From the NCBI GenBank assembly GCA_020048895.1, contig JAIFLV010000047.1, positions 1-40,172 of the forward strand: a stretch of 40,172 nucleotides of DNA, read 5' to 3'. The stretch comes from Rhodoferax sp. (GTDB lineage: Bacteria > Pseudomonadota > Gammaproteobacteria > Burkholderiales > Burkholderiaceae_C). Positions within the stretch are counted from its first letter, which is position 1; every line of letters starts with the position of its first letter. Shown here piece by piece: positions 1 to 8,446 of the stretch. Made by a program: the position numbers and the translations under genes. The notes under the pieces are model-generated. The model did no database searches, was not told the origin of the DNA, and saw nothing but the letters and a program-made list of their open reading frames with translations.

Positions 1-165
1 GACGGTGGCTACGTCCACGCCTCGGATCAGAAATCCTGAACCGAGGAGTGGTTCGAGGTCATTACCGGCAAGAGCATAAAGACCGAGGGCGGTGGCGCCA
101 AGGTGTTTGCCTTCGTCAACAAATACGACACCAAACCCAAACGCCGGCTGCATGAGGTCCTGAAG
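1..165 (+). pseudogene. ISKra4-type transposase fragment with in-frame stop
   Basis: Frame 1 from the first base reads as an internal piece of an ISKra4-family transposase. It has a YVHASDQKS-like block, then WFEVITGKSI, then FAFVNKYDTKPKRRLHEVLKS, which in this family precedes the catalytic part. An in-frame TGA at 37-39 interrupts it, and the family likeness stops at about base 165, where Tn3 sequence begins on the other strand. It is dead as a gene. The upstream part lies outside the window. Family assignment is from recognised motifs, not a search. Confidence 0.6.
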
Positions 166-1207
166 TCGCTTCCACGTTTGCGACCATTTGCACTGGGCCA
201 GTTTCCGTTTCAAGCACGTTGAGAGAATCACGAAAGGCACGGATAAGTGCGTCCGTTTTGTGGTGCCGTTTTTGATACCAATCCGCTAATCGCTGTTCAC
301 TTTTCCATTCTATTTTTCTGGAGAACCTGAGCAACATTTGCGTCAGATCATCCAACACATGGCTTCGCGCGTCGTGAATCACTGCTATCAACAAGGTGTG
401 CCGCCGTGGGGCTACATATTCCCGCAGTTCAATCGCACTAAGGCGCCTGGCCTCATTGGCCCATTGCGATATTTTTGAATCCGCGATCGACTTCAGCGCC
501 GTGGCAGGATTTGGAAGTCCTTGAAGCCACTGGTAGCGATCAACCAGCGAATTGAGATTTTTTCGCGAGGCACCGCCTGGCGCTGCACACAAGTTGGCGA
601 AGGGAGATTTTTGCGTCTTCGAATCAACGACCAACAGTGTTTCCAGCACAGCACTTTGCGCTGTACTCATGCAACCACAAACCTCATTCCACTGGGCCGC
701 GTTAACGTCGCTATGCGCGGTACCGGCCAGGCGCCGCAATGTGGCGAGTGCCGGCAGTTCGAAGCCATGCCGGATGAGCGCATCGATCGCCGAATTGATG
801 ATGTCTGCGGGATCTGTTCGGGCTCGGGCAGCCTTAAACATCGTGGCTTCAGCCAGAGCCAGTGCCTCAGGACCCCACGAAACAATTTTAAGGCGTTTGA
901 GAATTAAAGGGCGATGCCGATACAGCGTTCGGTCCGGGAAAGTCAGCTCCAGTCCAGATTGCATACCCATGCGACGGGCCATGTGTTCAATGACGGCTGG
1001 TGAGATATCGGTGCTCTGCCGAAATCGCCCAATCGTCTGAAAAATCTTTAGCTGCACCAACAATGCCACCTGTGACTCGACAGTTCGCGCCACGGTTGGT
1101 GCCCACTGCCGCTCATCAAAGCTTGGGCTGAAAAGTTGCTGAAGGTCGCTCGGAGTCAGCGGATCAGGTAGCTCTGGATAAATTACGCGCGCGGGGGTGG
1201 ATGTCAT
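116..1207 (-). pseudogene. tnpA: Tn3-family transposase TnpA, N-terminal part only
   Basis: The 363-residue product begins like Tn3-family transposases, with a YPELPDPLTPSDLQQLFSPS opening. It continues through the DNA-binding N-terminal region (LVQLKIFQTIGRF, DALIRHGFELPALATLRRLA). Full-length TnpA proteins of this family are about 950-1000 residues and carry the DDE catalytic core in the C-terminal half, which is absent here. Likeness ends near base 170-190, where the ISKra4 fragment starts, and the last residues are read from the antisense of that fragment. No resolvase or clear 38-bp Tn3 end was seen. The gene is therefore a truncated relic that marks a mobile-element junction. Confidence 0.7.
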
Positions 1208-1330
1208 ACGGTGCCCAAAGTGACAGGACCGTGAACCATACCAACGACAAAGCCGCTACGCGGCCAGGTCACAAATCATAAGAAATGGCGATGTGGCAGG
1301 TTTTTACACGAATCTTGCCGACGGACCAAC

Positions 1331-1678
1331 ATGGTCTCTTTGTCGCTGCTGGTACAGTCCCGTCAGCTTGCTCTCGCAGGCCGAATATTGAAGGAAGCCA
1401 ATATTGCGGCTGTTGGAGAAGGCTGTAGGGGAGTACCTGAATTGATTCCACAGATTGATGGGCCAGTGCCCAACACCTTTGTCGACTGCGAACGAATATT
1501 GCGAACAGTTCCGGCTTGGTTCGGAATCGAAACGGCGTTGATGGAATATGCCATTGATTCTGAGCGCTACCCCACATTTGTCGCAACTGAAAAGAAGGAA
1601 GTGGTGGCTTTCCTCACAGCGCATAAGCACAGCTCTCAGTGCTGGGAGGTTCATTGCAAGGCTTTGTTGCCGAACTGA
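1331..1678 (+). pseudogene. GNAT N-acetyltransferase remnant
   Basis: The recognisable part (about 1475-1665) reads DCERILRTVPAWFGIETAL, then PTFVATEKKEVVAFLTAHKH and CWEVHC. This is the N-terminal half of a GNAT acetyltransferase type in which the WEVHC segment is normally followed by the acetyl-CoA-binding G-x-G loop and a second half of about 80 residues. Here the frame ends six codons later, so the cofactor loop is missing. The first 45 or so codons do not look like the family and are probably not native. A non-functional fragment, left by the same rearrangements that broke the Tn3 transposase. Confidence 0.5.
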
Positions 1679-1800
1679 TCAATCGAAATAATCTAGATGC
1701 CGCTCTGTCGCATCTGTGCAATGGCTCCCAATTCACCTATGCGTCAATGGAGGTGAGTTTGGCAATCACCCGGCTCAAGGCGGCTGTCGCTTTGGATTGA
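1651..1800 (+). other. Unidentified 49-codon reading-frame tail
   Basis: A second frame opens inside the end of the GNAT remnant and runs to a TGA at 1798-1800. It encodes a plausible helical C-terminus (FVAELINRNNLDAALSHLC, then SMEVSLAITRLKAAVALD). I do not recognise the family. It may be the 3' end of a gene whose 5' part was lost at the junction near base 1650. No start codon or ribosome binding site is convincing. Confidence 0.25.
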
Positions 1801-2043
1801 CCTGGGTATTGGGAATGGGTTGTTCAAACACACCCAAAAGATTCCGCTGGGACAGAAATGACCAAAATCAGCCTCGTTAGGTGATTTTCGAGCAAGACTC
1901 AGGTATTGATCTGCCTCCTTTAGGGCGAGGTGGGAATGAAGGTCGATCAGGAAGCTGAGTTGAAGGCAGCTTGATTGGGTCTAGCCCCCGGTTCGCCCTG
2001 CTTTCCTTGGTGAAAAGCGCTTGCCAAGCAATATCATATCACG
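1801..2043. other. Intergenic region without a supported gene
   Basis: No reading frame of convincing composition was found on either strand. The stretch leads into the promoter of the TonB-dependent receptor and may include further scraps of the upstream mobile-element debris. Confidence 0.5.
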
Positions 2044-2073
2044 TAGACTTATTGTCGACAGCATGTGTTAAAT
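2044..2073 (+). promoter_or_regulatory. Candidate promoter and GTCGAC operator of the TonB receptor gene
   Basis: TAGACT (2044-2049) and TTAAAT (2068-2073), 18 bp apart, form a weak sigma70-like promoter. The palindrome TTGTCGACAG (2052-2061) lies inside the spacer, where a bound repressor would block polymerase. The same GTCGAC core is in the promoter regions near 8300, 25433 and 29804. Just downstream, a GCATG(C)TGTTAA direct repeat (2061-2071, 2081-2092) may be a second site. Prediction only. Confidence 0.4.
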
Positions 2074-2132
2074 GAAAGCTGCATGCTGTTAATTGAATAT
2101 AGCCTGACCATGTCGCCCCAAAGGAGCACTAG

Positions 2133-4301
2133 ATGAATTTCCCCAACAAGGCCTCGGATTCGACATCCAGGGCTCCAATGCCGCGTTCAACCCTGCGCGT
2201 CGCCCTCGCCCCCGTTGCCATGGCAATCGTGACCCTTGGTTCGCTCAGCAGCGAGCGTGCCGTCGCTCAGGTCACCGATGCAAGAGCATCGGCCTCGGCG
2301 GCGGCTCTTGAGGGCATCGTGATCACCAGTGCCCGCAAGCGCAAGGAACTTTTGCAAGACGTGCCGATCTCCATGGAAATGTTGTCGGGTGCCGAACTCA
2401 AGGACGCCGGCATCACCCGAGTGCAGGACATTCAGACCAGCGTGCCTGGTCTCGTCATCGCCCCTACAGAAGCGCAGGCCGGCGTGAGCATCCGGGGAGT
2501 GGGAACCGGCGACGTTGGACTGGGTACCGATCAGTCAGTAGCGATCCACATTGACGGGGTCTACCAAGCCTTTGGCGGATCGGGGTTGGCACGCATGTTC
2601 GACGTTGATCGCATCGAAGTGTTGCGCGGTCCGCAGGGAACGCTGTACGGGCGCAATTCGACCGCCGGCGTGGTGAACGTGATTTCGCGCGCGCCGACAC
2701 GTCACTTCGAGGGCGAGGTGCAAGTCGGTGTCGGCAGCAATGACTTGCAAAGCCTGCAAGGCGTGCTCAATGTGCCCGTAAGCGAAGAGACGGCTGTGCG
2801 CCTTGCCTTCATCACTTCGGACAGCAAAGACTGGTTGCCCAACGCAGATGGCATGAAGGGCGGTGCGAGCGACGTCTTTACAGGCTTTCGGGGTCGATTT
2901 CGCACGGTCATTGGCTCGGTGAAGGCAGATCTGGCGGTACAAAACATCGTAGACCGCAGCACCTACGCAATGGCGCTGATCGCCTATCCCGGATCCAACG
3001 CGCCCGCGTCGATCTACAACACCGGCGTCGCCGTTGGTAAGCCGAGGCAACAGAACGAAGACACCAATGTCGCACTCACGTTGTCCGGGGAGGTGGGCGA
3101 CGTCACGTTGATGTCGATCACGGGTTACGGTAGCCATGCAGGTACTTTCAACCTCAGTTTCGGCAACGTCACCGCTTCACTTGATGGGCCCTATAGCCAG
3201 TGGTCGCAGGAGTTGCAGGCGCAGTTCACCACGGGTGCCGCGGAGTGGACGGCGGGCGCGTTCTATATGGACAGCGAAGGCCGTGACAAGCGCAAGCTGC
3301 TTATCGCCGACCCGGTCTTCCCGTTCGAGCAGAACACCGAAGGCTCTTATGCAAGGAGCAGGTCAGCAGCCGTGTTCGCGGATGTCAACTATCCGCTGTC
3401 TTCGACTCTTAAAGCCAATGCCGGACTGCGCTACACGGTCGACGAGAAGACCGGGACGATCTGGGGCACCACGCCGTTCGACATTCCAGGGCCACCAGGG
3501 GCCACCGACTCACGCAGCTTTAGCGCTTGGTCCGGGCGCGTCGGCCTGGACTACAAGCTGGACAAGCAAACCCTGATCTATGGTGGAGCCGCACGCGGCT
3601 TTAAGAGCGGCGGAGTGGTCCCAATGGGCATCGATCCAGATTTCCCTTTGGACGTGTACAAGCCTGAGCTCTTGACGAGCTATGAGGTCGGCCAAAAGAC
3701 GACACTGGCAGGTGGCGCAGCCACGTTCAATCTGAGTGCGTTTGTCTACGACTATACCGACAAGGTCGAAATGTTTTCCACCGATGCGGTCAACCCTCTG
3801 ACGTTCAAGGCACGCAATGTACAGCGGGCTAAGCTGCACGGCGCTGAGGCGTATGCAGACCTGCGCGTTGCGCGGCATCTGCGTATCGATGGCAACGTTG
3901 CTCTGCTGGAGGCTAAGTACGATGAGTTCAAATTCACTGACGCAGTCAGCGGCAGTGTCGTCAATCTGAGCGGAAATCAGCTATCGCGCGCCCCGATGGC
4001 CACTTACACACTTGGTTTGGTACTTGACGCTGTGCCGACGCCGGTCGGCAATTTGCACGGTCGGCTCGAGTACTTCCATCGGAGCAAAGTCTATTTTGAC
4101 GCCTACAATTTACAGGAGCAGTCTGACGTCGGCATCGTCAACGCATCGCTGCGCCTGGCTCCGCCGGGACGTTCATGGTCGGTGTCGGCATCTGTGCGCA
4201 ACCTGGCCGACGTGCGCTACATAGAGAATGCGGTCGCCGGCTCCTATGCGGTCCCGAGCTTGGGTCGAACCTGGCAGTTGGGTGCCAGCGTGAAGTTCTG
4301 A
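2133..4301 (+). CDS. TonB-dependent outer-membrane receptor
   Basis: 722 residues, a normal length for the family. A hydrophobic stretch at about residues 22-46 looks like a signal peptide (AVAQ end). A plug domain follows at about 65-180 with the usual blocks (LLQDVPISMEMLSG, VSIRGVG, VDRIEVLRGPQGTLYGRNST, GVVNVISRAP). The remainder has beta-barrel character and ends in phenylalanine, as outer-membrane barrels do. Start: ATG preceded by AAAGGAG eight bases upstream. The type is common for organic substrates rather than classical siderophores, but the ligand cannot be read from sequence. It stands alone upstream of the catabolic genes and shares their putative GTCGAC operator, which suggests it imports the substrate or a related compound. 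Confidence 0.9.
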   Translation: MNFPNKASDSTSRAPMPRSTLRVALAPVAMAIVTLGSLSSERAVAQVTDARASASAAALEGIVITSARKRKELLQDVPISMEMLSGAELKDAGITRVQDIQTSVPGLVIAPTEAQAGVSIRGVGTGDVGLGTDQSVAIHIDGVYQAFGGSGLARMFDVDRIEVLRGPQGTLYGRNSTAGVVNVISRAPTRHFEGEVQVGVGSNDLQSLQGVLNVPVSEETAVRLAFITSDSKDWLPNADGMKGGASDVFTGFRGRFRTVIGSVKADLAVQNIVDRSTYAMALIAYPGSNAPASIYNTGVAVGKPRQQNEDTNVALTLSGEVGDVTLMSITGYGSHAGTFNLSFGNVTASLDGPYSQWSQELQAQFTTGAAEWTAGAFYMDSEGRDKRKLLIADPVFPFEQNTEGSYARSRSAAVFADVNYPLSSTLKANAGLRYTVDEKTGTIWGTTPFDIPGPPGATDSRSFSAWSGRVGLDYKLDKQTLIYGGAARGFKSGGVVPMGIDPDFPLDVYKPELLTSYEVGQKTTLAGGAATFNLSAFVYDYTDKVEMFSTDAVNPLTFKARNVQRAKLHGAEAYADLRVARHLRIDGNVALLEAKYDEFKFTDAVSGSVVNLSGNQLSRAPMATYTLGLVLDAVPTPVGNLHGRLEYFHRSKVYFDAYNLQEQSDVGIVNASLRLAPPGRSWSVSASVRNLADVRYIENAVAGSYAVPSLGRTWQLGASVKF

Positions 4302-4359
4302 TCGTCGGCGCGGCCGAGGCCACCCTGCTGGCGACCGACCCGGCGACAAACTCTGCACC

Positions 4360-4852
4360 TTGAGCGAAACGCTGGTATGGCGGACAGTTGTCATCTTCGC
4401 TGCGCTGTCGGGCTACTTCTTGCTCGTGCGTACAGTAGCGTAGGGCGCGGATCCCGCGCTCTACGCCGAGCGCCACGGAATAAGTTTGTCGGACATCGGC
4501 GTGGTGCAGTTAAGGAAGCGTTCACTCGAGGAACAGATGTAACCGCCGGTTGGCTTTCTTGTCGGCCGCACCGGAAGCACTGACGCCCGACATTGCCGGC
4601 TACAGCGCGTGGCGCTATGACCATCTGTCAGCAGATCAGATTGTGGCGATACGGCGGTTGAAACTGAAACTGGCCGCTGGCTTTGGGCGTCAATGCGGTG
4701 TTGCTCATATTGTCGGAACAGCTGATGCTCATTGCGGCTGTGGTAGCGATCGGCTACCCGAATACGCGGCACAGGCAGTTGGCGTTGATGAAGTGGCTGC
4801 GCAGACGAAAGGACTTGTGGTCAGTGACATTACAGAAACATTTACCAAATAG
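4360..4852 (+). pseudogene. Decayed GPH-type (MFS) transporter
   Basis: Two pieces resemble the intact transporter at 17346-18716. From 4360, a first transmembrane segment runs to an in-frame TAG (4441-4443), then PALYAERHGISLSDIG matches that gene's PALYAERFKFDLAEL. A shifted frame near 4548 gives VGFLVGRT, like the family's first cytoplasmic loop. From about 4683, LGVNAVLLILSEQLM leads into AIGYPNTRHRQLALMKWLRRRKD, matching the last helix and tail (YPITARRHKAIVRALDRK). The middle, about two thirds of the gene, is deleted. Stops, frameshifts and the deletion make it non-functional. It shows that a second transporter once sat directly behind the TonB receptor. Confidence 0.6.
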
Positions 4853-4860
4853 GAGTTCTC

Positions 4861-5103
4861 ATGCCAGCCTTAAGCAGCAACTAGGTTGTTCATGGCACCT
4901 CCTCTGGCGTGGCTGCAGTCGTGGAGCCAGGGCAGTACGAGATCGAGACAGCTCATGCTGAGGCCAGTACCTCCCGGGTAAGGGGTTTGCCTGCCTCGTG
5001 GCGGACGTGCGCGCGAGGGTGCAGATCCCTCCCGAGCTTCCAATCAGGCTTTGCATCGCACGGGCCGATGGCCCCGTTGATGCTCAGTCAGAGATATATA
5101 TGA
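4861..5103 (+). pseudogene. Broken ORF with amber codon 8, possibly a dehydrogenase N-terminus
   Basis: A good ribosome binding site (AGGAG, 4851-4855) precedes ATG 4861. The frame meets TAG at codon 8 (4882-4884) and then stays open to 5103. Residues after the stop (GVAAVVEPGQYEIETAHAEA) resemble the first strands of zinc-type (MDR) alcohol dehydrogenases, but the cysteine zinc-ligand motif that should follow is absent and later residues look random. I read it as the 5' stub of a lost gene. The family call is weak. Confidence 0.3.
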
Positions 5104-5118
5104 CACGAAAATCAGAAA

Positions 5119-6636
5119 ATGCATAGCACCCAACGACTGAAGGCGTACATTGGCGGCATGGTTCACGAGACCAATGTGTTCTCGCCCATCCCAACCACTT
5201 TCGAGGACTTCGAATTACTGGCGCCGCGGTTTACGTCGTCAGGTGCGCCAGCAGTTCCGCCGTGGCCTGGGTACCAGGACTTCTGCGAATCAGCTGAGCG
5301 GGAAGGGCTGGTAGTGCACCGTGGCAGTTTTTGCGGCGCCCAGCCCGGTGCGCCAGCCGATGCAGCGACCTACAGGCGCCGTCGTGAGGCCTTGCTGGCG
5401 GATCTGCGCGCAGCTATTCCTGTGGACATCGTGCTGCTGTTGCTTCACGGGTCGCAGATGGCCGAAGGCTGCGATGACTGTGAAGGAGACCTGATCACGG
5501 CCGTGCGCAGCATGGTGGGGCCAAATGTGCCGGTCGGACTATTGCTTGATCTTCATGCCAACCTCACCGTGCAGCGCATGGCTGAGGCCACGTTCGTGAT
5601 GGCCTGCAAGGAGTATCCGCATGTGGACTTCCCCGAGTGCGCCCGCGCAGCGTTGAAGTTGCTTTTGGGCAGCAGGCGCGGAGAGTTGCGCCCCACTAGC
5701 GCCGCTGTGCGCGTGCCGGCGTTCGGAACCTATCCCACTACTGCACCGCCATTTGATGCCTTCATGGCCCGCCTTCGATCCGCAGAACGCGAGCCTGGCG
5801 TTCTCAATATCTCGGCACTGCACGGCTTCTTCGGTGCTGACAACCCGTGGCTGGCTGCCTCCATCATTGTAGTGACCGACGATGACCCTGCGCTGGCCGC
5901 ACGCTTGGCGCAGCGTCTCGCAGATGACTTTCTGACCACCATCCTTCGCTACCAGAGCCCGGCGGTCGACCCCGCCGACGCCCTTGCGTTGGCGACGCAG
6001 GCGCCCACCGGCCCGGTCGTGATTGCGGACCGTTCCGACAATCCTGGCGGCGGTGCTGCGGGCGACTCGACCTATCTGCTGCAGGCGCTGCTCGAATCCG
6101 GTTTCGACCGAGCGACCCTCGGCATGATCTGGGATCCCGAATCCGTAGAAGCAGCCCATGCGGCAGGTGAAGGAGCGCGGCTACGCCTGCGCATTGGCGG
6201 CAAGGTCGGCCCCCTGTCAGGCCCATGTCTGGAACTCGATGCACAGGTACTCTGTCTGCGCACTGATGCTAAGCAGTCGATCTTTGGGAGCGCCTTGGCC
6301 GATCAGGCGCTTGGACTTTCAGCGTTGGTGCGCGTGGGCCGCGTGGATGTCGTGCTGTGCAGCGTCCGTCAACAGGTCTTCGGGCGCCTGTGCTTCACCG
6401 AACATGGCGTCGACCCGATGAAGTACCAAGTGGTGGTCGTGAAGTCGACGCAGCACTTCCATGCCGGTTTTGCGCCGATTGCCAGCCAGATCGTCTACTG
6501 CGACGCACCAGGCACCGCCACCAACCACTTCCACACCTTGCCCTATCGCAAGGCGCGACGCCCGCTCTACCCGCTCGATGCCGACCCAGGCCCGTGCGTC
6601 CAGATCTGGCCCATCGACTCAGCATCGACGGGCTGA
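5119..6636 (+). CDS. M81-family metallopeptidase, MlrC-like
   Basis: 505 residues, the usual length for M81/MlrC proteins. The N-terminal domain opens with GGMVHETNVFSP and contains the DLHAN motif (about residue 143) and KEYPHVDFPECA (about 169-180), which hold the family's predicted zinc ligands. The C-terminal MlrC domain includes VVIADRSDNPGGGAAGDST and ends with KYQVVVVKSTQHF and DAPG. MlrC of microcystin degraders cleaves a linear peptide; other members are of unknown specificity, so an amide bond in a peptide-like substrate is inferred. The start has only a weak ribosome binding site. The last 300 bases are repeated at 22.5 kb as an isolated 3' fragment. Confidence 0.85.
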   Translation: MHSTQRLKAYIGGMVHETNVFSPIPTTFEDFELLAPRFTSSGAPAVPPWPGYQDFCESAEREGLVVHRGSFCGAQPGAPADAATYRRRREALLADLRAAIPVDIVLLLLHGSQMAEGCDDCEGDLITAVRSMVGPNVPVGLLLDLHANLTVQRMAEATFVMACKEYPHVDFPECARAALKLLLGSRRGELRPTSAAVRVPAFGTYPTTAPPFDAFMARLRSAEREPGVLNISALHGFFGADNPWLAASIIVVTDDDPALAARLAQRLADDFLTTILRYQSPAVDPADALALATQAPTGPVVIADRSDNPGGGAAGDSTYLLQALLESGFDRATLGMIWDPESVEAAHAAGEGARLRLRIGGKVGPLSGPCLELDAQVLCLRTDAKQSIFGSALADQALGLSALVRVGRVDVVLCSVRQQVFGRLCFTEHGVDPMKYQVVVVKSTQHFHAGFAPIASQIVYCDAPGTATNHFHTLPYRKARRPLYPLDADPGPCVQIWPIDSASTG

Positions 6637-6695
6637 CCCATCAGCCTTGCGCTGCCAGGTGCAGCCCGGCCAGATGGCCAAACGTCAAGGCGGGC
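6341..6695. repeat. Copy A of 355-bp direct repeat (mlrC-like end plus kstD-like stub)
   Basis: This segment matches 22522-22876 in the same orientation with no net gap. By eye I count about 45 mismatches in 355 (roughly 87% identity). It spans the last 295 or so bases of the intact M81 gene and continues about 60 bases past its stop into a 3' stub of a KstD-like gene on the opposite strand. The other copy has the reverse arrangement. Confidence 0.8.
6637..6695 (-). pseudogene. 3' stub of a KstD-like flavoprotein gene
   Basis: Read on the minus strand, these bases encode PALTFGHLAGLHLAAQG and a stop. The end of the intact flavoprotein gene at 22822 reads PALTFGYLAGLHLAAQI. Likeness breaks off immediately upstream, so only about 19 codons survive. 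They are convergent with the intact M81 gene, as the intact kstD-like gene is convergent with the M81 fragment at 22.5 kb. Confidence 0.75.
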
Positions 6696-7051
6696 AGCGC
6701 TGGGGCGCACGCCTATGCCGTACCTGCGCACTGCTGGATGGTCGGCGGGGCAAAGTCAAAATTCCACTACCCATCCTTCAAGAATCCACGTATATTGGCG
6801 CGCTCCACGGTGCGGCGATTTATGCACACGACCAGGCTAGAAGAAGTGCTCGGACTTCAGCCCGACTTATTTGATCCACCCCAGAACCGCTTCGCATGTC
6901 TCAGGCGCAGTCTCGAGCGGAGCAGGCCCTTGCGTCTTGTGCTGGTGATGTCCCGACTCTGCTGTCCGCTGTGGCTCACTGAGTATCATGAGCATGTCTG
7001 CCTCCCGGGGGCTGTGAACTTGCACCACGTGCCGGGACATCACCTTACTGC
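6696..7051. other. Intergenic region upstream of gntR, no supported gene
   Basis: Short frames here have no recognisable content. The stretch starts at the break point of the repeat and ends at the regulator gene. It should contain the regulator's promoter, but no clear sigma70 boxes and no GTCGAC palindrome are visible. Confidence 0.5.
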
Positions 7052-7111
7052 ATGGCTAGCATCGAAATATACTCGCAGCGAACGACCCCAACAGTTACAT
7101 TGAGTTCCACA

Positions 7112-7876
7112 ATGCCCACCACTCGAAAATCGTCAACACCCGCTAGCAAGCCGCCCACGCGGGTCGCCGTCAAGCGTAGCCGCGGCTTTGGCTCCGCCTT
7201 CGTTTACGACAGCCTGCGCGACGACATCCTTTCGCTGCGATTGCAGCCAGGCTCGTTGCTGGACGAGACCGAACTGGCGGAACGGTTCAAGGTCTCGCGT
7301 TCGCCGGTGCGAGAGGCACTGATCCGCTTGTCTGGCGAAGGCCTAGTGCAGACCTTGCGGAATCGGAGTTCGATCGTCACTCCATTCGATGTGGCGACAG
7401 TTTCGAGTCATGTCAGCGCCACGCTGCTGATGTATTGCACGACTGCCAGGCTGGCCGCGATCAACCGCACACCGGCTCAGTTACAAGCGCTTCAGGCGAT
7501 GCTCAAGGAACACCGCGCAGATATGAAGCGGGCAGAGCTGGCGGTTTTGGTTTCCAATAATCGAGCGTTCCACATCGCCATTGCAGAGGCGGCAGGCAAC
7601 TCGTTCTTCACAGCCTGGACCACGGCGGTGCTTGATCAAGGGCAGCGGCTGATGGGCATGTACCTAAAGGGCACTGGCGGACAGCGTTCGGATGCACAAT
7701 TGAACGACCATGCAGCCATCGTCAATGCCATCGCAAAAGGCGACCCTGAAGCTGCGGAACTTGCGGCGCGCGACGATGCGATGATCCTTTTCGATCAAAT
7801 AAATAGCCATCTCTTCAAAGACTCCTTGATCGGCCAACCACTGGGCGCACTCCTCTCTGCGTCACAGCGTCGTTAA
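7112..7876 (+). CDS. GntR-family transcriptional regulator, FCD subfamily
   Basis: About 254 residues from ATG 7112. An in-frame ATG at 7052 would add 20 residues of low-complexity sequence, and neither start has a good ribosome binding site. The winged-helix domain at about residues 25-95 is typical (LRDDILSLRLQPGSLLDETELAERFKVSRSPVREALIRL). The effector-binding FCD domain follows, with FHIAIAEAAGN and NDHAAIVNAIAKGDPEAAE carrying the histidines expected to bind a metal or carboxylate ligand. It lies immediately upstream of the long catabolic operon and inside the 16-kb segment bounded by the direct repeats. It is the obvious candidate to bind the GTCGAC palindromes, since FCD regulators usually bind short palindromes and release them on binding an organic acid. 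That link is inference. Confidence 0.9.
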   Translation: MPTTRKSSTPASKPPTRVAVKRSRGFGSAFVYDSLRDDILSLRLQPGSLLDETELAERFKVSRSPVREALIRLSGEGLVQTLRNRSSIVTPFDVATVSSHVSATLLMYCTTARLAAINRTPAQLQALQAMLKEHRADMKRAELAVLVSNNRAFHIAIAEAAGNSFFTAWTTAVLDQGQRLMGMYLKGTGGQRSDAQLNDHAAIVNAIAKGDPEAAELAARDDAMILFDQINSHLFKDSLIGQPLGALLSASQRR

Positions 7877-8251
7877 CGCTCGTTCGCCCCTCTATAAAGG
7901 CCGAAAGTCCCCAGCTCGTTCGGACGGATCGCCAAACTCTGATCGATAGGCGCCATCGGGCGTGGCAGCACTGCGATAGTTCGGTAGAGCTAGGTCGGTA
8001 ATGACGCTGGCCGATTTCCACCGCACCGATCACCGCAATCTTCTTGCCGTGACGTTGCGGTGCGGCAAAGCAGCGCCGAGTTCAACCGCAGAAATGTGTG
8101 TGTTGATCGGACTGGAGTGTGTGAACTTTGCACCACTCGTATATGCCTGCAAATCCGTTGATATAGGTAAAGCCAAGTCTGCCTGAGCCACAAGCCAGTT
8201 TGGCAGGGGGCTGGTCATTCTTATCGATATGAAGAATTCAGGAAATTGACG
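7877..8251. other. Intergenic region with a possible gene scrap
   Basis: No intact gene. On the minus strand, a short frame ending near 7890 has protein-like composition (VITDLALPNYRSAA, then GDPSERAGDF) and may be the tail of a lost gene, but I cannot name it. The right end runs into the strong promoter of the long operon. Confidence 0.35.
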
Positions 8252-8309
8252 TTGACAGCCACTTGCCTTGTCGCTATAGTTTCAAACTTCACGTCGACAT
8301 AAGGTCGAC
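8252..8309 (+). promoter_or_regulatory. Near-consensus sigma70 promoter with tandem GTCGAC operators
   Basis: TTGACA (8252-8257) and TATAGT (8275-8280) are separated by exactly 17 bp, placing the start of transcription at about 8287. Two GTCGAC palindromes (8293-8298 and 8304-8309) lie 11 bp apart, one helical turn, just downstream of that point, an ideal place for repression. A ribosome binding site and a small ORF follow. This is the best promoter in the window and must drive the long operon that starts here. Confidence 0.7.
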
Positions 8310-8325
8310 TTGAAAGGAGATGAAG

Positions 8326-8424
8326 ATGTACCACAAAACTCCGGCTTCCTCGGCCTGCGCCGCCAGTCCTCGCGTCATTACGCAACTCGTTCAAGCAGCG
8401 TTCTGCGCCGGGTACAAGTTCTAA
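8326..8424 (+). CDS. Small ORF, 32 residues, leading the long operon
   Basis: The first reading frame of the operon transcript starts with ATG 8326, six bases after a strong GAAAGGAG (8312-8319). An ATG at 8320 is too close to that site. The product is 32 residues, with a central helix-like VITQLVQAAF, two cysteines and the ending CAGYKF. I do not recognise it. It is not PqqA-like or mycofactocin-like by its motifs, and no radical-SAM maturase is nearby. It may be a leader peptide coupling translation to the EthD gene 22 bases downstream, or a small functional protein. The placement of promoter, ribosome binding site and frame is the evidence for expression. Confidence 0.45.
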   Translation: MYHKTPASSACAASPRVITQLVQAAFCAGYKF

Positions 8425-8446
8425 ACCAGCTTTTATACATATAAAT

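Noticed and set aside
8326-8424. Small ORF as a PqqA or mycofactocin precursor
   Set aside because: It lacks the conserved Glu-x3-Tyr of PqqA and the C-terminal Val-Tyr of mycofactocin precursors, and there is no radical-SAM maturase in the window.
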